Assembly (NCBI GenBank): GCA_963677015.1
Contig: OY781533.1
Span: 2,108,001-2,172,000 of the forward strand
From: G963556115 sp963677015
Lineage (GTDB): Bacteria > Planctomycetota > SZUA-567
DNA length: 64,000 nt
Direction of reading: 5' to 3'
The notes under the pieces are model-generated. The model was not told where the DNA came from, did not search any database, and saw nothing but the letters and a program-made list of their open reading frames with translations. Below, one piece after another: positions 62,225 to 64,000 of the stretch (the stretch's first letter is position 1; each line of letters begins with the position of its first letter). The position numbers and the translations under genes are program-made.

Positions 62225-63022
62225 TCACGCATCATCAGGCATAGTGAAAGCACCCATCTTTGAAAGATTGGAAGGTACATCCATGCCCTTATCTTCTGGT
62301 TTATCAGCAGCTCTGGCTTTGATTGCAGACTTACTTGAAGCCTTTTTAGCGCCTTCAATTATTGCTCCGCCTAAAGCGTTAAGAATAACCTGAATACTTC
62401 TCTGTGAATCATCATTTGCAGGAATGATGAAATCAATTGGATCTGGATCACTATCAGTATCAACAATACCAACAAGTGGAATACCGAGCTTCATAGCTTC
62501 AGCAACAGCGATATCTTCCTGAGTAGGATCAATAATCACAATCGCCCCTGGCATTTCCTTCATATCCCGAATACCTTCAAAGTTTCTGAAGATTTTCTTC
62601 TTTTCTCTGGTCAGACTGGAAACCATCTTCTTTGAAAAATTATCAATAGCTCCAGACTTATCAAGAGCTTCAAGCTCTTCAAGACGTGTTACACGCTTAC
62701 GCATTGTATCCATATTAGTAAGTGTACCACCCAGCCATCTATGTACAACAAAGTAGCTGTTTGCATCTGATGCTTCCTGACGCACAATATCAGCTGCCTG
62801 TCTCTTAGTTCCAACAAAAAGGACCTTTTTACCACTTGCAGCAACCTTATTCAGGAATAGGCTGGCTCTAATAAGTCCCTTCAAAGTTTCACGCAGATCA
62901 ATAACGTGTATACCACTCTTCTTTGAGTGAATATAAGGTTTCATCTTTGGATTCCAGCGTGAAGATTTACTTCCGAAATGTACTCCTGCCTCAACAAGCT
63001 CTTTAAGAGTAATGTCTGCCAT
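62225..63022 (-). CDS. rpsB: 30S ribosomal protein S2
   Basis: 265 residues. Small-subunit protein at the 16S 3' domain near S1. VEAGVHFGSKSSRWNPKMKP (about 10-29) opens the family core (the usual form is HFGHQTRRWNPKM; here Ser replaces Arg/Gln at two spots), then YIHSKKSGIHVIDLRET, HRWLGGTLTNMDTMRKR and IPLVGIVDTDSDPDPIDFII. It has an unusual Ala/Lys-rich then Met/Pro tail of about 35 residues (KKASSKSAIKARAADKPEDK). AGGAG lies close to the ATG. The 5' leader is about 135 bases with two hairpins and may carry control of the operon. Confidence 0.97.
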   Translation of the reverse strand: MADITLKELVEAGVHFGSKSSRWNPKMKPYIHSKKSGIHVIDLRETLKGLIRASLFLNKVAASGKKVLFVGTKRQAADIVRQEASDANSYFVVHRWLGGTLTNMDTMRKRVTRLEELEALDKSGAIDNFSKKMVSSLTREKKKIFRNFEGIRDMKEMPGAIVIIDPTQEDIAVAEAMKLGIPLVGIVDTDSDPDPIDFIIPANDDSQRSIQVILNALGGAIIEGAKKASSKSAIKARAADKPEDKGMDVPSNLSKMGAFTMPDDA

Positions 63023-63163
63023 TTTATCTCCTATGACATTGTTTCAGCCTGTACCTGCAGTGCTTGGCGTTAAAGCACACCAAAACAGAATACAGACAAC
63101 AAAAAATAAAAAAAAGTGTAACAAAAATAATAATCAGACCCGTCATAGGCCTGACCTGTACCT
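63023..63163 (-). promoter_or_regulatory. Structured 5' leader of rpsB-tsf
   Basis: About 135 transcribed bases between the predicted start site near 63157 and rpsB. A hairpin CAGGCC/GGTCTG (63153-63135, one G-T pair) is followed by a U-rich stretch (63130-63095), and a second stem GTGCTT/AAGCAC spans 63078-63060. It could be an attenuator or S2 autoregulation site. No match to a named leader family was established. Confidence 0.5.
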
Positions 63164-63191
63164 AATATAACTATAACTCCTGTCAAGTCAA
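63164..63191 (-). promoter_or_regulatory. Promoter of rpsB-tsf
   Basis: Minus strand: TTGACT (63191-63186), 16 bases, TATATT (63169-63164), 142 bases upstream of rpsB. It leaves a long leader. Confidence 0.65.
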
Positions 63192-63370
63192 GTACTATAA
63201 CATAATTTTATTTAATTTTGAACAATATTAATATTATTCAGTATCAATGAGGGCACCTAAAAGTTTTTGCTTGATTTTCTCTGGTTTTGTAATAATAATT
63301 AAGTCATGTTGAGTTACCATCCAGAACTCTGATTTATTTTCCTCACGTTATGGACTCAGGAGCAAAAATA

Positions 63371-63658
63371 ATGAAAAAAGTCGTACTTGCGGTTGGAGAA
63401 AAATACCAGAGTATCACCGGCAATTCAGCTCAGGATTTTATCAATGATCTGCTGGCACTTGAAAAGTCACCTTACGATGAAATAATTCTCGACTTTAAAA
63501 ATACAGACAGCATAAGCTCAATGGCTATGGGGTCGCTCTATTCAACATATCAGACCCTCTCCGGCCAGAACCGCAGCATTAAAATAGTCAACCCTTCCAA
63601 TAATGTTTCACGCCTGTTTAAACTGATCAATATGGGCGAGATTATTGATGACGAGTAG
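63371..63658 (+). CDS. STAS-domain protein (anti-sigma-factor-antagonist type)
   Basis: 95 residues from ATG 63371, 8 bases after AGGAG; the earlier ATG 63350 is less well placed. The single STAS fold is seen in EIILDFKNTDSISSMAMGSL, in which a Ser cluster occupies the phosphorylatable position, and in IKIVNPSNNVSRLFKLINMG, the usual helix. Such proteins bind anti-sigma kinases or form switches with receivers. It is followed 46 bases later by a receiver-domain gene, which suggests a phosphorylation switch. No anti-sigma kinase is visible before the window ends. Confidence 0.85.
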   Translation: MKKVVLAVGEKYQSITGNSAQDFINDLLALEKSPYDEIILDFKNTDSISSMAMGSLYSTYQTLSGQNRSIKIVNPSNNVSRLFKLINMGEIIDDE

Positions 63659-63704
63659 ACCCCGCAGCGGCCTTTTGCATGATAATAATTAATAAAGGAC
63701 AGTT

Positions 63705-64000
63705 TTGGAAAGTTATAATATAAATCCTAGTAAAGAGCAGACCGATATACTGGATAAACGTATTCTTATCGTCGACTCGGATATCCAGTCCAGAAATCTT
63801 CTGGCACTGGTGCTGCGTAAGCTTGGCGCTACCGTAGAAGAAATTGGCAACGGTAAAGAAGCCTATGAACTGCTGCAGGATAAAACCTACAGGAAAAAAG
63901 ATGAGATCAATCTCATGATCATGGGGATTGACATGCCGCAAATGGACGGCATCAACCTGTTGCGTATGATCAGAGATCATAATTTGCTCAAAGAACTCCC
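63705..64000 (+). CDS. Receiver-domain protein, phosphoacceptor Asp position replaced by Gly (cut off at window edge)
   Basis: 99 residues are visible from TTG 63705, 5 bases after AAAGGA. The receiver starts KRILIVDSDIQSRNLLALVL. The motif that normally reads D-x-x-M-P-x-M-D-G is MGIDMPQMDG: the residue four before the Pro, where the phosphorylated Asp should be, is Gly74 (codon GGG). One residue of the acidic pair remains (Asp24; the next is Ser25). The rest of the fold (GINLLRMIRDHNLL) is normal. It is therefore probably a pseudo-receiver that works without aspartyl phosphate. The output domain is beyond the edge. It follows the STAS gene by 46 bases. Confidence 0.8.
   Translation, partial: MESYNINPSKEQTDILDKRILIVDSDIQSRNLLALVLRKLGATVEEIGNGKEAYELLQDKTYRKKDEINLMIMGIDMPQMDGINLLRMIRDHNLLKEL

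Noticed and set aside
1..64000. CRISPR arrays, insertion sequences, prophage or integrative elements
   Set aside because: No regularly spaced repeats, transposase or integrase motifs, or flanking direct repeats around the tRNA-Arg were seen; gene content is housekeeping throughout.

Overview
The window is a continuous stretch of ordinary chromosome from a Gram-negative (diderm) bacterium. The envelope genes show this: a KDO-8-phosphate synthase (kdsA), an LpxH-like phosphoesterase, lgt, a LolA-like protein, a GmhA-like isomerase, several lipoproteins and an outer-membrane beta-barrel. It also has genes uncommon together in Proteobacteria: a McsB-type protein-arginine kinase, a GH57 branching enzyme with a DUF4912 partner, a SpoIID-domain lipoprotein, and HEAT-repeat proteins. 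I infer a member of the PVC group, possibly Lentisphaerota or a relative, but no rRNA or taxonomic marker in the window settles this. The DNA is moderately AT-rich. Promoters of the TTGACA/TATAAT type, good Shine-Dalgarno sites and hairpin terminators are easy to find.

Layout. 1-5.1 kb (minus): a cut-off Gfo/Idh/MocA oxidoreductase, thrC-dapB, and two tandem paralogous BASS-like transporters. 5.2-10.8 kb (minus): typA, then scpB-lgt-lolA-like-gmhA-like. 10.9-15.0 kb (plus): ruvB, a methyltransferase, a SpoIID lipoprotein and a dipeptide epimerase, meeting ribE-miaA tail to tail with overlapping 3' ends. 16.8-23.1 kb: the McsB-like kinase (plus), then on minus a methyltransferase preceded by a 15-codon ORF with a near-perfect ribosome site, miaB, an FHA protein, and hflX-GNAT. 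23.5-26 kb (plus): a small acidic protein, nadD, tRNA-Arg(CCG) and a membrane GGDEF protein. 26-31.3 kb: a HEAT-repeat protein and a PhnP-like hydrolase (minus), then a membrane-anchored unknown protein and a HEAT-receiver fusion (plus).

31.3-35.1 kb (minus): a lipoprotein and nadA-yggS-proC-yggU. 35.3-38.2 kb (plus): an ACT-like protein, a class II fructose-bisphosphate aldolase with a Cys/Gly tail, and a beta-barrel. 38.3-40.1 kb (minus): efp, lpxH-like and a small protein. 40.3 kb: an AhpD-like protein. 40.8-51.4 kb (minus): kdsA, hisA, serS, an ankyrin-MscS channel, a UlaG-like hydrolase, sbcD and sbcC. 51.7-56 kb (plus): a lipoprotein, the DUF4912/GH57 pair and ahcY. 56-64 kb: a TPR protein (minus), ppx-ppk (plus), rpsB-tsf (minus), and a STAS protein followed by a cut-off receiver-domain protein whose phosphoacceptor Asp position is Gly.

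Most of the window is housekeeping. I see no CRISPR array, insertion sequence, prophage or toxin-antitoxin pair. The most unusual items are the micro-ORF upstream of the 18 kb methyltransferase, the Cys-tailed aldolase, the ankyrin-MscS fusion, the HEAT/receiver cluster and the degenerate receiver at the right edge.
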